In this document: positions 26,701 through 34,675 of the stretch, one piece after another
How the letters are laid out: each line of letters starts with the position of its first letter
Position numbering within the stretch: position 1 is the stretch's first letter
NCBI GenBank assembly: GCA_963807865.1
Contig: CAWEDK010000019.1
Location: forward strand, 118,653-182,652
Direction of reading: 5' to 3'
Origin: VAZQ01 sp963807865
GTDB lineage: Bacteria > Pseudomonadota > Alphaproteobacteria > Rhizobiales > Xanthobacteraceae
Length of the DNA stretch: 64,000 nucleotides
Position numbers and translations under genes: made by a program
Notes under the pieces: model-generated
What the model was told of the DNA's origin: nothing
The model's database searches: none
What the model saw: only the letters and a program-made list of their open reading frames with translations

Positions 26701-27555
26701 TTACGCTTTCGCCTTGGCGGTCTTCCCCGCCTCTTTGGTCTTGAACGGCTCGAACGTCGGCTTGTACGACTTCTCGTCGAGGAACTGCTTCAGCCCGGTG
26801 TTGTAGGAATCCTCTTGATCCCCGACCTTGATCGCCTGGCCCTTCGCGGCGAGGTAATCGTAGGCCTGCGGAACGTCCATGGTGCGCACCTGGCGGACCG
26901 CCTGCTTGGTGGCGCGCAGCACGGCCGGGCTCTTCTGCATCAGCTTTACGGCGAGCTCGGTGGTCGCTTCCTTGAGCTTGTCGAGCGGCACCGCGTAGTT
27001 GACCATGCCGATGCGGGCGGCCTCTTTGCCGTCGAACGCATCGCCCAGGCAGGCGTAGTAGAGCGCGTGGCGCGGCAGCACCGTGTCGGAGACCGCCTTG
27101 GCGACGAGCGCGCCGGGCAGGATGCCCCAGTTCACTTCGGACAGCGAGAAGGTGGCGTTGTCAGCCGCGATCGCGAAGTCGCAGGCGAGGAGCTGCATGA
27201 ACGCGCCGCCGACGCAATAGCCATGCACCATGGCGATGGTGGGCTTGTCGTAGCCGTAGATGCGCTCCCAGCGCCAGCGGTTGGCTGCGGACGCGGCCTT
27301 CTTGCGCTCGGCAGGGTTCTTCTCGAGTTCGCGGAAGAACATCTTGAGGTCCTGCCCGGCGCTGAAGTTGCCGCCTTCGCCGGTGATGACCACGACCTTG
27401 ACGTCGTCGTCGGTCTCCATCCGCGCCAGCGCGTCGTCCATCTCGTAGTGCAGCGTCGGGCTCATGGCGTTCCGCTTGGCCGGGCGGTTGAGCGCCGTCC
27501 AGGCGATGCCATCCTTGATGGTGACCTTCACGCATTCGTACTTGTAGTCGGACAT
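26701..27555 (-). CDS. p-Hydroxycinnamoyl-CoA hydratase/lyase-like crotonase
   Basis: A 284-residue crotonase-fold protein. Beyond general family features (NRPAKRNAMS, GGNFSAGQDLKMFF, the oxyanion loop GYCVGGAFMQLLACDFAIA) it has blocks typical of HCHL/Ech: RNAMSPTLHYEMDDAL, RWRWERIYGYDKPTIAMVHG, LSEVNWGILPGALVAKA and a C-terminal GLKQFLDEKSYKP. HCHL hydrates feruloyl- or coumaroyl-CoA and cleaves it to vanillin or 4-hydroxybenzaldehyde plus acetyl-CoA. GGAGGA lies before ATG 27555. It forms a probable two-gene operon with the Bug receptor; the acyl-CoA synthetase at 34672-36849 could supply substrate. Confidence 0.8.
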   Translation of the reverse strand: MSDYKYECVKVTIKDGIAWTALNRPAKRNAMSPTLHYEMDDALARMETDDDVKVVVITGEGGNFSAGQDLKMFFRELEKNPAERKKAASAANRWRWERIYGYDKPTIAMVHGYCVGGAFMQLLACDFAIAADNATFSLSEVNWGILPGALVAKAVSDTVLPRHALYYACLGDAFDGKEAARIGMVNYAVPLDKLKEATTELAVKLMQKSPAVLRATKQAVRQVRTMDVPQAYDYLAAKGQAIKVGDQEDSYNTGLKQFLDEKSYKPTFEPFKTKEAGKTAKAKA

Positions 27556-27800
27556 GAGAATTCCTCCGTCGTTGTTCGTTGGATGATCGCGCCGCAATAC
27601 GGCACTCCGCGCGCCAAAACGGCCGATCTCGCGATCAGGCGCCTTCGGTCGGACCGGGAGACTAGTGGAATGTATTTCGCGAGCCAAGCTTCCAGGTGCG
27701 CTGTGCGGCCATGCAGCGCGGCGGGGGCAGAAGCGCGCCAGCGGCGAAGTTCGTGCGCGGTACCACTCCCATCGGGTGGCAGCCGATGAGGGACCTGCGA

Positions 27801-28085
27801 CTATGCGACCGATCTTGGGTGGATCGCGGAGTAATCGCGTTCGGCCTGTGCTTTAGAGATATCGTGCGCGGTCTGTAGGTTAAGCCAGAAGCGCGGGTCC
27901 GTGCGGAAATAGCGCGCGAGGCGGATCGCCGTATCGGCGGTCAAGTCACGCTCGCCGCGCATGATCTCGGTGATCCGATTGGCCGGGACGTCAAGCGACT
28001 TCGCCAGCGCTCGCGCCGAAAGGCCGAGGGGCAGAAGATACTCCTCTCGTAGCACTTCGCCGGGATGAGTGCGTACACGCGGCAT
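27801..28085 (-). CDS. higA: HigA-family antitoxin
   Basis: The 94-residue protein starts MPRVRTHPGEVLREEYLLP, the family signature, and has a helix-turn-helix (LSARALAKSLDVPANRITEIMRGER, quoted in two parts: LSARALAKSLDVP and NRITEIMRGER). A C-terminal part RTDPRFWLNLQTAHDISKA follows, as in HigA. It neutralises HigB and represses the operon. It lies 11 bases downstream of higB, the toxin-first order typical of higBA. A perfect 19-bp palindrome upstream of higB is a likely binding site. Confidence 0.92.
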   Translation of the reverse strand: MPRVRTHPGEVLREEYLLPLGLSARALAKSLDVPANRITEIMRGERDLTADTAIRLARYFRTDPRFWLNLQTAHDISKAQAERDYSAIHPRSVA

Positions 28086-28096
28086 GGCCGGCTCCT

Positions 28097-28378
28097 TCAA
28101 TGGTAATCCACGATCTCGACGTGTTCCGGTCCGTCCGGTGTCCAGTGGAAGCACAACCGCCACTGTCGGTTGATCCGAATGCTCCATTGCCCCGTGCGAT
28201 CGCCCTTAAGGGCTTCGAGGTGATTGCCGGGCGGCGAACGCAGGTCACTAAGCCGCACCGCGGCATCGAGCAAATCAAGCTTGCGCGCCGCAACCGCCTC
28301 GAAGGCCCGCCAGCGCGCGGGACAAATGCCGTCGCGGAAGAACCGTTCGGTCGTCCGGTCGGCAAAGCTCCGGATCAT
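28097..28378 (-). CDS. higB: HigB-family toxin (RelE superfamily mRNA interferase)
   Basis: A 93-residue protein with the HigB/RelE pattern: MIRSFADRTTERFFRDG, a basic middle ARKLDLLDAA, SPPGNHLEALKGDRTGQWSIRI (in part), RINQWRLCFHW-like RINRQWRLCFHW and the end EHVEIVDYH with a terminal His. HigB cleaves mRNA on the ribosome. It is the first gene of a two-gene operon with higA and is intact. The promoter region holds the palindrome at 28390-28408. Confidence 0.93.
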   Translation of the reverse strand: MIRSFADRTTERFFRDGICPARWRAFEAVAARKLDLLDAAVRLSDLRSPPGNHLEALKGDRTGQWSIRINRQWRLCFHWTPDGPEHVEIVDYH

Positions 28379-28389
28379 CGCTCAATAAT

Positions 28390-28408
28390 TGTTATGCGGC
28401 GCATAACA
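28390..28408. promoter_or_regulatory. Putative HigA operator upstream of higBA
   Basis: TGTTATGCGCCGCATAACA is a perfect 9-1-9 palindrome. It lies 11 bases upstream of the higB start codon and covers the expected promoter or 5' leader. HigA antitoxins bind such dyads to repress their own operon, so this is the likely autoregulatory site. The AT-rich halves stand out against the GC-rich background. Confidence 0.75.
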
Positions 28409-28431
28409 GTCAAGGGACTTGCTTGCGGCCG

Positions 28432-29418
28432 TTACCCGCCCTGATTGCGCAGCACCAGGCAGGCGCCGCCGGCGCGCTTGATGTCGCCGCAGAGCTTGTC
28501 GGCATCGGCTCGGGTCTCTGCGCCGACACGCACCTGATAGAACGGCAGGGTCCCGCGGCTGCGCTGGATGGAGCTCAGGATGCTTGGATCGCGGCCGCTG
28601 AGAACCTCGGCGTAGCGCTTCGCCATCGTCGCATAGGACGCCAGCGCGCGGTCACGCGAGAACCCCGCGCTGAGCTGGATGCCCCATGGACTCGCGGCGA
28701 CCAGGTTGATGCGCTCCTGCAGCTTCTCGATGAACGGATTTGGGGCGCGCTTGAGCAGCGCCATCAGTTGCCGGCAATCCGGCCGGGCGGGGGCGCTGGG
28801 CTCGCCCCTGGCGCCTCGCGCCCACTCGTCGGCCGGCGTGCCGGTGATCGCCAGGACGTAACGGCGCGTCTCGCCGGGCAGCGTGCGCGTTCCCGCCATC
28901 CAGTCGCGCACGCGCTGCGGGCCGGCGTTGTAGGCAGCAGCAGCGAGACCGAGATTGCCGAACTTATTGCGGAGTTCCGCCAGGAACTCGGCAGACTTCG
29001 GCAGCGCCTGGACCGGATCGAAAGGGTCAAGCAGCCGCCGCTCCGCGGCGGTCCCGGGCATAAATTGCGCGATGCCGAGCGCGCGGGCGCCGCTGCGGGT
29101 GCGCGGTCCGACGGCGTCGGCCTGGAACCGGCTCTCCTGCCAGATGACGCGCGCGAAAAACTCCAGCGGCAGACCATTCGCCCGCGCCGCCGATTCGATC
29201 ACTAGGCACATCGACTCGCGCGCATCAGGCGCGGGCGGGGGCGACTTTTCGTTCGCGCCGGGCGCGTCGTCCTTGCCGGAGCCTTCTGGGGAATTGGGCG
29301 CGTTGACGCGCGGCGATTGACCGTTCTCGGTGTCGTCCGGCGGCGACTGCCCGGCCGCGGCAAGTGTAAGCCAGGGCGACAGCATCAGAACCGCAATAAG
29401 ACGCCAGGGCGCGCGCAT
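28432..29418 (-). CDS. Periplasmic lytic transglycosylase with SLT and C-terminal SPOR-like domain
   Basis: This 328-residue protein has a signal peptide (LIAVLMLSPWLTLAAAGQ) and a Pro/Gly/Asp-rich linker. The SLT domain has the catalytic Glu in VIWQESRFQADAVGP, ALGIAQFMPGTAAERRL, and LAAAAYNAGPQRVRDWMAG. The last 75 residues (LPFYQVRVGAETRADADKL ... GGACLVLRNQG) look like a SPOR domain, which binds denuded septal peptidoglycan. It cleaves glycan strands to 1,6-anhydro-muropeptides. A role at the division site is inferred from the SPOR-like part. The upstream region contains part of a dispersed repeat. Confidence 0.88.
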   Translation of the reverse strand: MRAPWRLIAVLMLSPWLTLAAAGQSPPDDTENGQSPRVNAPNSPEGSGKDDAPGANEKSPPPAPDARESMCLVIESAARANGLPLEFFARVIWQESRFQADAVGPRTRSGARALGIAQFMPGTAAERRLLDPFDPVQALPKSAEFLAELRNKFGNLGLAAAAYNAGPQRVRDWMAGTRTLPGETRRYVLAITGTPADEWARGARGEPSAPARPDCRQLMALLKRAPNPFIEKLQERINLVAASPWGIQLSAGFSRDRALASYATMAKRYAEVLSGRDPSILSSIQRSRGTLPFYQVRVGAETRADADKLCGDIKRAGGACLVLRNQGG

Positions 29419-29493
29419 CGGAGAATGCCCTCGAGGAACCTGGGCCTCTTAGCCGCAGATTACGAAACCACCAAGGCGCACAAAACCGCTCCA

Positions 29494-29519
29494 TGTCCCG
29501 GGCGCAGCTCAGCACGAAG
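29494..29519. repeat. Truncated copy of dispersed repeat R1
   Basis: TGTCCCGGGCGCAGCTCAGC matches the first bases of the R1 copies at 10049 and 48874, then stops at the cupin gene end. The rest of the repeat is absent. Confidence 0.65.
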
Positions 29520-30176
29520 CTAGTCCGGTTGGCGGAATGCGATCGGCGCGTCGGCGAAGATCTTGTACTGCTGCGAACGCGGCTTCGTCTTGTCCTCCTC
29601 GTTGAGTAACTGGATCGAGCTCTTGCCGAGCAGTGCTTGCGGCAGGATCATCACCCGGATGAAACGGCTCGGACGGTCAGCCGCGGCCTGCGCGAACACC
29701 GCGTCCGGTCCGCTCTCGTACCAGGCGCCGCCCGGGCCGTAGGACGTGGAACGGCCGTGGGTATCGATCCGGATGCCGCCTTCGATCAGGCACCGGATGC
29801 CGGGGCCCTGGTGGCGATGCAGGTATGCGCAGCCGCCAGGCGGAAACGCCACGCTGTCGCCGCGGATGAGAAGGTCGCCCTCCGGCAGCGTCGTGAGCAG
29901 GGCCGCGAGCTTCACCCGGGTTTCGACTCCGGCGCCCGGTGTGGCGCCGCCGGCGCCGACATCCGACGTCAGTTCGTAGCGCCAACAACACGCGCCTGTG
30001 GCGCCGGCCGTGACTACAACGTCGCCCGCGCCGTGCCAGGCCTCACCGTCGCTCAGCGCACCGGACTCGATCGTCACCGTTCCATGCACGACGAAGATCA
30101 TGCGCGGACGCGCTTCGAGCGTCAGTTGCCCGTCATTGGGCAGAATGTCTTCGTAAAGCGAGAGCACGGCTGGCAT
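29520..30176 (-). CDS. Cupin-domain protein
   Basis: The 218-residue protein appears to have a double beta-sandwich of the cupin type. There is an N-terminal segment with MIFVVHGTVTIESGALSDGEAWHGAGDVVV and a second with GDSVAFPPGGCAYLHRHQGPGIRCLIEGGIRIDTHG (both quoted only for location, about residues 25-55 and 105-140). The HRHQGPG...E part resembles the metal-binding G(X)5HXH motif. GGAGGAGCC precedes ATG at 30176, which I prefer over a far upstream ATG. Substrate and activity are unknown. Confidence 0.72.
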   Translation of the reverse strand: MPAVLSLYEDILPNDGQLTLEARPRMIFVVHGTVTIESGALSDGEAWHGAGDVVVTAGATGACCWRYELTSDVGAGGATPGAGVETRVKLAALLTTLPEGDLLIRGDSVAFPPGGCAYLHRHQGPGIRCLIEGGIRIDTHGRSTSYGPGGAWYESGPDAVFAQAAADRPSRFIRVMILPQALLGKSSIQLLNEEDKTKPRSQQYKIFADAPIAFRQPD

Positions 30177-30343
30177 GGAGGCTCCTCCGGGTGTCCGGTT
30201 CCGATATGCAATGCTTGCCGGAAGGTCAAATCCGCCTCGCGGCGGTTCGACAACAAAGCGGTAGGACGTTACGGTCCCGCCGAAAAAATCAGGCACCACC
30301 ATTGAACGCCCGGACCCCGAACGGCGCGAGTCGCCAGCCCTGG

Positions 30344-32476
30344 ATGAAATTCGCGGCGCTCGTCCTGGTGCTTGCAGCGCTCGGGCTGCCAGTCAATGAC
30401 CTGCCGCGTTTCGCCCTGCTGGTCGTGGCGGTCGTGCTCGTCGTCACCGGCGAGGTCACCCGGCGCGGCGGTCGGTGGCTTGCGGCTCTGCTGGTCGCCG
30501 GCGGCTGTCTGCTGGCGCAGATGTTCATGCCGGCGCCGCGGATTGAGGAGGGGCACAACGTCTTCCTGGTGGATCGCCCCGGCGGTGCGCTCGAAACCGG
30601 ACTGCCGCCGCAGGTTTTCCGATTCATGCAGGCAGAGTTCGATGCGCGGTATCCGCCCGCGCAACGCTGCCAGCCGTCGACCGACGGATGCTGGCGCGGG
30701 CAGGGATTTCCCGACCGCACGTTTGCGTTTTCCGCCGACGGCATCTGGGAGCGTCCGGCTTATTCCCGACGGGTGTCGGGCATCGACTTCGCCGATCCGG
30801 TCTGGGCGCGCCTCGGGTTCATCAACGAGGGCCGCTACAACTGGAATTCGCGGGTGAGCGATGTCGAGCGCGCCACACGCGATCGCCGCGCCATCGCTTT
30901 CCTGCATCAGTGGCGCCTGCAGATGCCGTGGTTCGTGATGTACCGGTTTCCGGCCGATTTCGCCGGTAGCGCGCTGTGCTGGCGCGGCCAGGTGCTGTGG
31001 GAGGACGCGGCCGGACAGTTCATGCCGATCCACCACGCGGCGATGGCGTGCCGCACGCTCACCGCTGACGACGCCGGGCGCCGCATCTTCGGTGTGGCGA
31101 TCCGCAACGATCCGCCGCTCGCCATGCGGCTCGAACCGACTGCGGCCGTGCGGGCGTGGCAGGTTGCCGCGATGGCGCTGCCTATCATCGGCGCGGCGGC
31201 GGTGGTCATGCTACTGGCGCAATGGCGGCTGCGCCGCGCGATCCTGCCATTTACCTTCATCGCGATCACGCTCGGCGTCGCGTTTCTCAACGATGCGAGC
31301 TTCATCGGCGGCGTGCGGCCGTTCGATTCCGGCGACGATGGGTTGGTCTACGACGGCTATGCGCGCGTGATGCTGCAGCACCTGCTGACGGGCAACATCT
31401 ATGAGGCCCTGCGCGGGGTCGAGAGCGTATTCTACTTCACGCCCGGCATGCGTTACCTGCGCGTATTCGAGCATGTGATCTTCGGCGAGAGCTATCTCGG
31501 ATATTTGGCCTTGATCCTGCTCCTGCCCATGCTGGTATTGGTCGTGTTTCACCGGTTCCTTCCGGCACGCTGGGCGCTGGTGCTTGCGCTGACGTTCGCC
31601 GCGATCCCGGTCGGCGTGCTGTTCGGCACGAGCCTCGTGCTCTACGTCAAATGGGCAGCGCGGGGCTTCGGCGATCCGGCCGCTTATGTCGCCTTTCTCT
31701 CTGCTTACGTACTTCTGCTCGGCGCTGCCGCCGCTGACGTGCGCGACCGCTTCGGACCGGCCTGCGCCGCCGGCCTGCTGTTCGCGCTGGCGGTGTTCGT
31801 GCGGCCGAACCTCGCGCCCTTGACCGGTATTCTGCTGGCGGGCGCCGGTCTCGCGGCGCTATGGCAGGCGCAATGGCGGCGGCTTGCCGGCATGTGCGTC
31901 GGCTTCCTGCCGGTGTTCGGAATGGCGCTGCACAACTGGGTCTACGGCGGTGTGATGGTGCTGTTCACCACTACCAGCGAGGTCGCGCAGTCGATGCCGC
32001 CGCGAGACTACGCGGCGGCTCTTGCCGAACTGCTGCGTCGCGATTTTGCCGGCGAGCATGTTGTGCGTGCCCTGAAGCAGATCGGCGCCTGGCTGGCGGG
32101 CCCGTCCGAATGGCTGGCGATGGCGCCGCTGCATCTCGCGGCGTTGGCCGTGGTGGTGCGAATGGTGTTCCGTCGGCAATGCGATCCCTGGCTGCGGCTC
32201 ACTGCCGGGGCGGTGCTGGCACAGCACTGCATCAACCTCTTCTTCCTGCCGTATCCCCGTTACTACTATCTAACCTGGCTGCTGACGCTGTTGATCGTCG
32301 CAGTCTGGCTGCACGACGAAGGCATCGCGTTGGTGAAGCGCCGGTGGCCTGCGCTCGCGCAGGCTTCCGCAAAAATCGCGCGGCATCCCGCATGCATGGC
32401 GATCGAGCGCGGCCTCGACCGCATGATCGCCGACTGGGATGGCAGCGACGCGAACGCGCGCCGGCCCGCTACTTGA
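30344..32476 (+). CDS. Large polytopic membrane protein, possible GT-C-type glycosyltransferase
   Basis: A roughly 710-residue protein. It has an N-terminal pair of TM helices, a periplasmic domain of about 200 residues with Cys pairs (RCQPSTDGCW, CWRGQV, MACRTL), and then ten or so TM helices. The first loop after the TM block contains VRPFDSGDDGLVYDGYAR, an Asp-rich motif of the kind used by GT-C enzymes. I do not recognise a defined family. Its neighbours (GT2, SAM methyltransferase and Nudix) fit envelope polysaccharide or glycolipid work. An upstream TTG at 30302 is an alternative start. It ends overlapping the Nudix gene tail by eight bases on the opposite strand. Confidence 0.7.
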   Translation: MKFAALVLVLAALGLPVNDLPRFALLVVAVVLVVTGEVTRRGGRWLAALLVAGGCLLAQMFMPAPRIEEGHNVFLVDRPGGALETGLPPQVFRFMQAEFDARYPPAQRCQPSTDGCWRGQGFPDRTFAFSADGIWERPAYSRRVSGIDFADPVWARLGFINEGRYNWNSRVSDVERATRDRRAIAFLHQWRLQMPWFVMYRFPADFAGSALCWRGQVLWEDAAGQFMPIHHAAMACRTLTADDAGRRIFGVAIRNDPPLAMRLEPTAAVRAWQVAAMALPIIGAAAVVMLLAQWRLRRAILPFTFIAITLGVAFLNDASFIGGVRPFDSGDDGLVYDGYARVMLQHLLTGNIYEALRGVESVFYFTPGMRYLRVFEHVIFGESYLGYLALILLLPMLVLVVFHRFLPARWALVLALTFAAIPVGVLFGTSLVLYVKWAARGFGDPAAYVAFLSAYVLLLGAAAADVRDRFGPACAAGLLFALAVFVRPNLAPLTGILLAGAGLAALWQAQWRRLAGMCVGFLPVFGMALHNWVYGGVMVLFTTTSEVAQSMPPRDYAAALAELLRRDFAGEHVVRALKQIGAWLAGPSEWLAMAPLHLAALAVVVRMVFRRQCDPWLRLTAGAVLAQHCINLFFLPYPRYYYLTWLLTLLIVAVWLHDEGIALVKRRWPALAQASAKIARHPACMAIERGLDRMIADWDGSDANARRPAT

Positions 32477-33089
32477 CGCGCGCCTTGCGGGTGCGGGCGG
32501 CTTTCGGTTTCGCGCGCCGTCGCGCACGCGCCGCGAGGCGCGGCAGCTCGATCAGGCCATAAAGCTCGGCCAGCATCAGCGAGCCGATGTGGAGCTGCGA
32601 CACGAATTCGCCGGCGCGGATCATGCGCGCCAGCTCCCGCGGTGTGACCAACCGCGTCGTGATTCCGGGCTCAGGCTCGCCGACCTGCTCGCCGGTCGCG
32701 ACATAAAACGCGTGGATACGGTTGTTAAGCCTCCCGGTACAGGGCGAGCCGTTGCCCAGCCGGCGGATCGCCTGCGTGGCGAAGCCGGTTTCCTCCAGCA
32801 GTTCGCGGCGGCAGGTCTCTGCCGCATCTTCGCCGGGATCGACCGTTCCACACGGCAGCTCCCAGGTGTAGTCCTCCAGCGCCGGGCGATACTGGCGCAC
32901 CAGCGGGAAGCGGCCGTCCGGCGTGACCGCGACAATCGACACGTAATCGGCCTGGTCGACCGCGTGATAGACCTGCGGCTCGGCGCCGCGGGCGAACTCG
33001 ACTTCGCGCGCCAGGATGCTCATCCAGGGCGACACCTTGGAGATTTCGCGGGATCGGATTCTCGGCCATTTGCCGGCCATGCGATGCAT
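32469..33089 (-). CDS. Nudix hydrolase
   Basis: The 206-residue protein contains a textbook Nudix box, GX5EX7RELXEEXGF, read as GTVDPGEDAAETCRREL then LEETGF. Around it are VRQYRPALEDYTWELPCG, an ADP-ribose pyrophosphatase-like context, and YVATGEQVGEPEPGI. The Arg/Lys-rich tail is unusual. It is likely to hydrolyse ADP-ribose or a nucleotide sugar. It starts eight bases after the stop of the GT2 gene on the same strand; ATG at 33080 is an alternative start. It overlaps the end of the convergent membrane-protein gene by eight bases. Confidence 0.9.
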   Translation of the reverse strand: MHRMAGKWPRIRSREISKVSPWMSILAREVEFARGAEPQVYHAVDQADYVSIVAVTPDGRFPLVRQYRPALEDYTWELPCGTVDPGEDAAETCRRELLEETGFATQAIRRLGNGSPCTGRLNNRIHAFYVATGEQVGEPEPGITTRLVTPRELARMIRAGEFVSQLHIGSLMLAELYGLIELPRLAARARRRAKPKAARTRKARVK

Positions 33090-33097
33090 CCCGATTG

Positions 33098-33865
33098 TCA
33101 GACTTGCGCCCGCCGGACGACGGTGTGCGGCCCGCGCCGCAGCCACGTCGTCGCGAAGGCGTAAGCATACCAGCGCAGATAGGCGGGCAGCCACTTCAGC
33201 ACGCGAAACCGGCTCTCGCCGTGCCGCCGTTCGAACCATCGCACCGGCACTTCGCCGATGCGCCAGCCGAGCCGGTGAGTCTTCACCAACAGTTCGATGC
33301 TGTAGCAAAAGCCCTGGTCGGATTCGACCGCAATCTCGTCGAGCGCGCGCCGCGAGAACAACCGGAAGCCATTGCTCGCGTCGGTCGACGGCAATCGTGC
33401 GAAATGGTGCAGCGTAAAGTTGGCGGTGCGCACCAGCGCGGCCTTGAGCGGCGGGCAGCCAACCATGGCGCCGCCCGGCATGAACCGGCTGGCGCAGACG
33501 ATGTCGCAGCCGCCGCGGGCCAGTTCGACCATCGCGTCGAGCATCGCGGCGTTGGTATCGTCGTCCGCCGGGTACATCAGCACGAACGGCGCACGGCCCG
33601 TCGCGAAACCGGTCATCACCGCGCTGTGCGCGCCGCGTCCCCGATTGCGCACGAACTCGACCGGCAGATCCGCGTGGGCATCCGGATTGGCGCGGATTAC
33701 CGGTAACGTATCGTCACCGTCATGGTCGTAGCAGATCAACACCCGCGCCGGCGTCGTGACATGCCGCGCGAGCGCGGCGAGCGTCGGCACGATGTTGCGG
33801 CCCTCGTTGTAGACCGGAATGACGATGTCGAGTTCGGGCGGCATGTCGTATTCAAGGATGACCAT
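33098..33865 (-). CDS. Glycosyltransferase family 2 (dolichyl-phosphate mannose synthase-like)
   Basis: Around 255 residues of GT-A fold. It has the opening LDIVIPVYNEGRNIVPTL, RVLICYDHDGDDTLP, the metal-binding YPADDDTN in place of the common DxD, SRFMPGGAM and SNGFRLFSRRALDEI, then VPVRWFERRHGESRF. These match DPM1/GT2 enzymes that transfer sugar from a nucleotide donor to polyprenyl phosphate. There is a short C-terminal hydrophobic region but no long TM extension. It sits downstream of the SAM methyltransferase with a hairpin between them and just upstream of the Nudix gene. Confidence 0.88.
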   Translation of the reverse strand: MVILEYDMPPELDIVIPVYNEGRNIVPTLAALARHVTTPARVLICYDHDGDDTLPVIRANPDAHADLPVEFVRNRGRGAHSAVMTGFATGRAPFVLMYPADDDTNAAMLDAMVELARGGCDIVCASRFMPGGAMVGCPPLKAALVRTANFTLHHFARLPSTDASNGFRLFSRRALDEIAVESDQGFCYSIELLVKTHRLGWRIGEVPVRWFERRHGESRFRVLKWLPAYLRWYAYAFATTWLRRGPHTVVRRAQV

Positions 33866-33884
33866 TCGCTCAGCGGTCTTGTTA

Positions 33885-33911
33885 CCCTCCCACCGCTTCG
33901 CGGGGGGAGGG
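33885..33911. terminator. GC-rich hairpin between methyltransferase and glycosyltransferase genes
   Basis: CCCTCCCACCGCTTCGCGGGGGGAGGG-like sequence (27 bases) folds with CCCTCC/GGAGGG and CCGC/GCGG stems around TTC. It lies between the methyltransferase stop and the GT2 start. There is no long T-tract, so termination may be partial; it resembles the R3 repeat family ends. Confidence 0.45.
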
Positions 33912-33937
33912 AGCACCGAAGGAATCCCGATGTATCG

Positions 33938-34675
33938 CTAAGGTTTCTCGCCCACGGTCAGAACGAACGGCCGCAGCGGCTCCATCACGTTCAGCCCGAA
34001 GATCGTGGCGTCGATGAAGTTGTAAATCGGCAGCAGCAGCCTTGCCCGCGATGACGCGACGTAACGATAGGCCAGGCCGGAAAGGTAGTGCGACGAGACC
34101 CGGAAGCCCGCGCGCTCGAAAACCGCCGCGACTTCGTGCGCCAGCACCGGGCGCTCGTTCTCGGTGACGCCGACCGAGCTGTAGAACGGCGACGCGCGGT
34201 CGCGGTAGAGCCACATGAAAGGGTTCTTTCGGTTGGGATCGAAAGCCACGAACTTTCCCCCGGGCCGCAACACGCGCGCGACCTCGGCGGCGCAGCGCGA
34301 CGGGTCGGGCAGGTGGTGCACGACGCCGCTCAGCATCACGCCGTCAAGGCTGGCGGAGGGAAACGGCAGGTGTTCGACGTCGCCCTCGATGAACTCCACG
34401 ATCGGATACTTGCGCCGGCCGAGCGCGACCAGCTTCGGGCTGATATCGAGACCGACGCAGTCATAGCCGGCGCGCGACAGCAGTTCGGTGAAGACGCCCG
34501 ATCCGCAACCAAGGTCCGCGACCCGCGCCCCGCCGAGCAGTCCGGTCAGCCGCACGAAGGCATCGACGAGCCGCGCGCTCGAGTCCGGCGTGAACACGTC
34601 GTATTCATCCGCGGCGGCGTGTCCGTCGAAGAACGCGATCTCCTTCTGTTTGTCCTGTTGTCTTGCGGCGTTCAT
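33938..34675 (-). CDS. Class I SAM-dependent methyltransferase
   Basis: The 245-residue enzyme has the Rossmann motifs VADLGCGSGVFTELLS (motif I), VGLDISPKLVALGR (II), EFIEGDVEHLPFPSASLDGV (III/IV) and VLRPGGKFVAFDPNRKNP. It belongs to the UbiE/COQ5-like or Methyltransf_11 group; the acceptor is unknown. The start codon overlaps the stop of the upstream acyl-CoA synthetase (ATGA), indicating translational coupling. It precedes the GT2 gene, so a lipid or saccharide acceptor is plausible, but this is only from context. Confidence 0.9.
   Translation of the reverse strand: MNAARQQDKQKEIAFFDGHAAADEYDVFTPDSSARLVDAFVRLTGLLGGARVADLGCGSGVFTELLSRAGYDCVGLDISPKLVALGRRKYPIVEFIEGDVEHLPFPSASLDGVMLSGVVHHLPDPSRCAAEVARVLRPGGKFVAFDPNRKNPFMWLYRDRASPFYSSVGVTENERPVLAHEVAAVFERAGFRVSSHYLSGLAYRYVASSRARLLLPIYNFIDATIFGLNVMEPLRPFVLTVGEKP

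Noticed and set aside
27655..27720. CTAGTGGAATGTATTTCGCG as another CTAG element
   Set aside because: Only the first ten or so bases resemble the family; no complementary arm is seen, so I do not list it as a copy.
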